Source of the DNA: Clostridia bacterium
Lineage (GTDB): Bacteria; Bacillota; Clostridia; Oscillospirales; Acutalibacteraceae
Direction of reading: 5' to 3'
DNA: 7,872 bases
Assembly: GCA_900769535.1 (NCBI GenBank)
Contig: CAAGHB010000056.1
Coordinates: 1-7,872, forward strand
Shown: positions 5,752 to 7,872 of the stretch, piece after piece
Numbering within the stretch: position 1 is the first letter of the stretch
Layout: every line of letters starts with the position of its first letter
Translations under genes and position numbers: made by a program
The notes under the pieces: model-generated
Seen by the model: only the letters and a program-made list of their open reading frames with translations
Database searches by the model: none
Told to the model about the DNA's origin: nothing

Positions 5752-7872
5752 ATGTCGATTGACAAGATTACTATAAAGGGCGCAAGAGAGCATAATTTAA
5801 AAAACGTGGATTTGGAAATACCGCGTGATAAGCTGGTCGTTTTCACGGGGCTTTCGGGCTCAGGAAAGTCGTCGCTTGCCTTTGACACCCTTTATGCCGA
5901 AGGACAAAGACGATACGTAGAATCGCTTTCATCATACGCGAGAATGTTTCTCGGTCAAATGGAAAAGCCCGACGTCGATTCGATTGACGGGCTTTCTCCC
6001 GCTATTTCAATCGACCAAAAAACAACCTCAAAAAATCCCCGTTCAACCGTAGGAACGGTTACCGAAATATACGATTATCTGCGTCTTCTCTTTGCACGAG
6101 TGGGTGTGCCTCACTGTCCGATTTGTAACCGCGAAATCGCTCACCAGACGGTTGACCAAATCGTTGACAGCATTATGACACTCGACGAGGGGACAAAGTT
6201 TCAGGTGCTCTCCCCCATTGTCAGAGGCCGCAAGGGTGAGTATATTAAAGAGCTTGAAAACGCTAAAAAAAGCGGATTTGTCCGTGTTCGTGTGGACGGA
6301 ATTATGTACGAGCTGACCGAACAGATTAAGATGGACAAAAATAAAAAGCACAATATCGAAATTGTCATAGACCGACTGGTAATCAAGCCCGAAATTCATT
6401 CCCGACTCGCCGACTCGATTGAAACAGCGGCAAAGCTTTCGGGCGGAATTATCGTTATCGACGTTATCGGCGGCGAAGAGCTGACCTTTTCACAGAATTA
6501 TGCCTGTCCCGAGCATAACATCAGCGTAGAGGAGCTTTCTCCGCGCATGTTTTCCTTCAACAACCCCTTTGGCGCCTGTCAAAAGTGTTCGGGGCTCGGC
6601 ACCTTTCAGCATGTTGATAAAAATTTAGTAGTGCCCGATAAAAGCTTGTCCATCAATCAAGGGGCAATTCACGCAAGCGGCTGGGCTTCGGTGGGCAAGG
6701 ATAACTCGATTGCCAACATGTATTTTTCCGCGATTGCAAAAGAATACGGTTTTACGCTTGATACGCCCTTTAAGGAAATCAGTAAAGAGGGGCAAAACGC
6801 CATTTTATACGGAACAGGCGATAAAAAACTGAGGATGGAAAGAACGACCGATTACGGCGGCGGCTACTACAACGCCGCATTCGAGGGCGTTATCAATAAT
6901 CTTGAAAGACGATACACCACCTCGTCAAGCGAATATTCACGCACCGAAATTGAGAGCGTCATGAACGCCTGCGAATGTCCCGAATGTCACGGCGCACGAC
7001 TCAATCCGATTGCGCTTGCAGTTACCGTCGGAGGCAAGAATATTAACGACGTTTGCCTCATGAATATTGACGAAGCGCTCGACTTTTTTAACAATATCCG
7101 GCTCAGCGAAAGGGATGAGCTTATCGCAAAGGGCATTTTAAAGGAAATTAAGGAACGCCTCGGCTTTTTGAACAGCGTGGGACTTGATTACCTCACTCTT
7201 GCGAGAACGTCGGCTACCCTTTCGGGCGGCGAAAGTCAGCGAATCCGACTTGCGACACAAATCGGTTCGTCGCTGATGGGGGTTATGTATATTCTCGATG
7301 AGCCGAGCATTGGACTGCATCAACGGGACAACGAAAAGCTGATTGCAACCCTCAAACATTTGAGAGATATCGGCAACACCGTTATCGTAGTTGAGCATGA
7401 TGAGGACACCATGAATGCCGCTGATTTTATCGTTGACGTGGGTCCCGGTGCAGGTATTCACGGCGGTGAAATCGTTTGTACCGGTGACGTAGAGGATATC
7501 AAAAAATGTGAAAACTCGATTACGGGGGCATATCTTTCGGGTCGAAGAAGCATTCCGCTGCCGAAAAAGCTTCGCGGCGGAAACGGAAATTCGCTCGTAA
7601 TTAAAGGCGCAAGACAGAATAACCTTTGCGGCATCGACGTAGAAATTCCGCTGGGCAAATTCGTTTGTGTTACGGGGGTTTCGGGTTCGGGAAAATCGTC
7701 GCTTATAAACGAAATTCTTTATAAACGGCTGGCAAACGAGCTCAACCGAGCAAAGACCTTTGCAGGCGACCACGACGATATAATCGGCATAGAGCATCTC
7801 GACAAAATCATTGACATCGACCAGTCTCCTATTGGAAGGACACCTCGCTCAAATCCCGCAACATATACAGGC
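5752..7872 (+). CDS. uvrA: Excinuclease ABC subunit A (UvrA), 3' end missing (707 codons visible)
   Basis: Dimeric ABC-type ATPase that finds DNA damage and loads UvrB. I translated it from ATG at 5752; the frame is open for exactly 707 codons to the window edge. UvrA is usually about 940 residues, so roughly the last quarter is missing, including the second zinc finger, the second signature and the second Walker B. Seen in order: Walker A1 GLSGSGKS (33-40); YVESLSSYARMFLGQM (55-70); HCPIC (121-125); the first zinc module with Cys252, His255, Cys276 and Cys279 around PRMFSFNNPFGAC; CECPECHGARL (407-417); signature ATLSGGESQRIRLA (488-501); Walker B1 YILDEPSIGLH (513-523); a switch His in VVEHDEDTM; and Walker A2 GVSGSGKS (642-649). 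The first zinc module has His where the second Cys is typical. Gene order and the 21-base gap place it in an operon with uvrB. Confidence 0.97.
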   Translation, partial: MSIDKITIKGAREHNLKNVDLEIPRDKLVVFTGLSGSGKSSLAFDTLYAEGQRRYVESLSSYARMFLGQMEKPDVDSIDGLSPAISIDQKTTSKNPRSTVGTVTEIYDYLRLLFARVGVPHCPICNREIAHQTVDQIVDSIMTLDEGTKFQVLSPIVRGRKGEYIKELENAKKSGFVRVRVDGIMYELTEQIKMDKNKKHNIEIVIDRLVIKPEIHSRLADSIETAAKLSGGIIVIDVIGGEELTFSQNYACPEHNISVEELSPRMFSFNNPFGACQKCSGLGTFQHVDKNLVVPDKSLSINQGAIHASGWASVGKDNSIANMYFSAIAKEYGFTLDTPFKEISKEGQNAILYGTGDKKLRMERTTDYGGGYYNAAFEGVINNLERRYTTSSSEYSRTEIESVMNACECPECHGARLNPIALAVTVGGKNINDVCLMNIDEALDFFNNIRLSERDELIAKGILKEIKERLGFLNSVGLDYLTLARTSATLSGGESQRIRLATQIGSSLMGVMYILDEPSIGLHQRDNEKLIATLKHLRDIGNTVIVVEHDEDTMNAADFIVDVGPGAGIHGGEIVCTGDVEDIKKCENSITGAYLSGRRSIPLPKKLRGGNGNSLVIKGARQNNLCGIDVEIPLGKFVCVTGVSGSGKSSLINEILYKRLANELNRAKTFAGDHDDIIGIEHLDKIIDIDQSPIGRTPRSNPATYTG

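Noticed and set aside
5373..5888. Minus-strand open frame of 171 codons across the uvrB-uvrA junction
   Set aside because: It is antisense to the conserved UvrB C-terminus and UvrA Walker A region, and its serine- and phenylalanine-rich translation is typical of a shadow frame.
7138..7797. Minus-strand open frame of 219 codons inside uvrA
   Set aside because: It lies wholly antisense to the conserved uvrA frame, has no family motif that I recognise and is best explained as a shadow of its codon pattern.
1..7872. CRISPR arrays, tRNA or rRNA genes, insertion sequences, phage genes
   Set aside because: I looked for regularly spaced repeats, cloverleaf-like sequences, transposase-like frames and terminal inverted repeats and saw none.

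Overview
The window looks like a chromosomal fragment from a low-GC Gram-positive bacterium, probably an anaerobic gut-type member of Clostridia. This is an inference. It rests on the uvrB-uvrA gene order, strong AAAGGAG-type ribosome binding sites, canonical sigma-A-like promoters, moderate-GC coding DNA and very AT-rich intergenic DNA. No taxonomic marker is present, so the placement is tentative.

Left half (1-3229, all on the minus strand, read right to left): a compact operon for building and starting a surface or protein-linked glycan. Transcription order is a DegT/PglE-type sugar aminotransferase, a PglC-type membrane phosphoglycosyltransferase, a PglD-type left-handed beta-helix acetyltransferase, and a GT4 glycosyltransferase cut by the left edge. 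The first three resemble the Campylobacter enzymes that make UDP-N,N'-diacetylbacillosamine and load it onto undecaprenyl phosphate. The expected dehydratase partner (PglF) is not in the window.

Middle (3230-3768): a 539-base, very AT-rich divergent intergenic region with no convincing gene. It holds a near-consensus promoter for each flanking operon (TTGAAA-17-TATAAT leftward, TTTACA-17-TGTTATAAT rightward). It also holds a perfect 16-base palindrome and a hairpin plus T-run that looks like a rightward intrinsic terminator with no rightward gene in front of it.

Right half (3769-7872, plus strand): uvrB, complete, then uvrA with 707 codons visible and its end outside the window. Together they encode the damage-recognition and damage-loading components of nucleotide excision repair. 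No Firmicute-type LexA/DinR box was found upstream by eye.

I see no clearly new biological system. The window joins a well-conserved DNA repair operon to an accessory glycan locus. The points most worth a second look are the intergenic palindrome and orphan terminator, the Cys-to-His change in the first UvrA zinc module, and the incomplete bacillosamine-type cassette.
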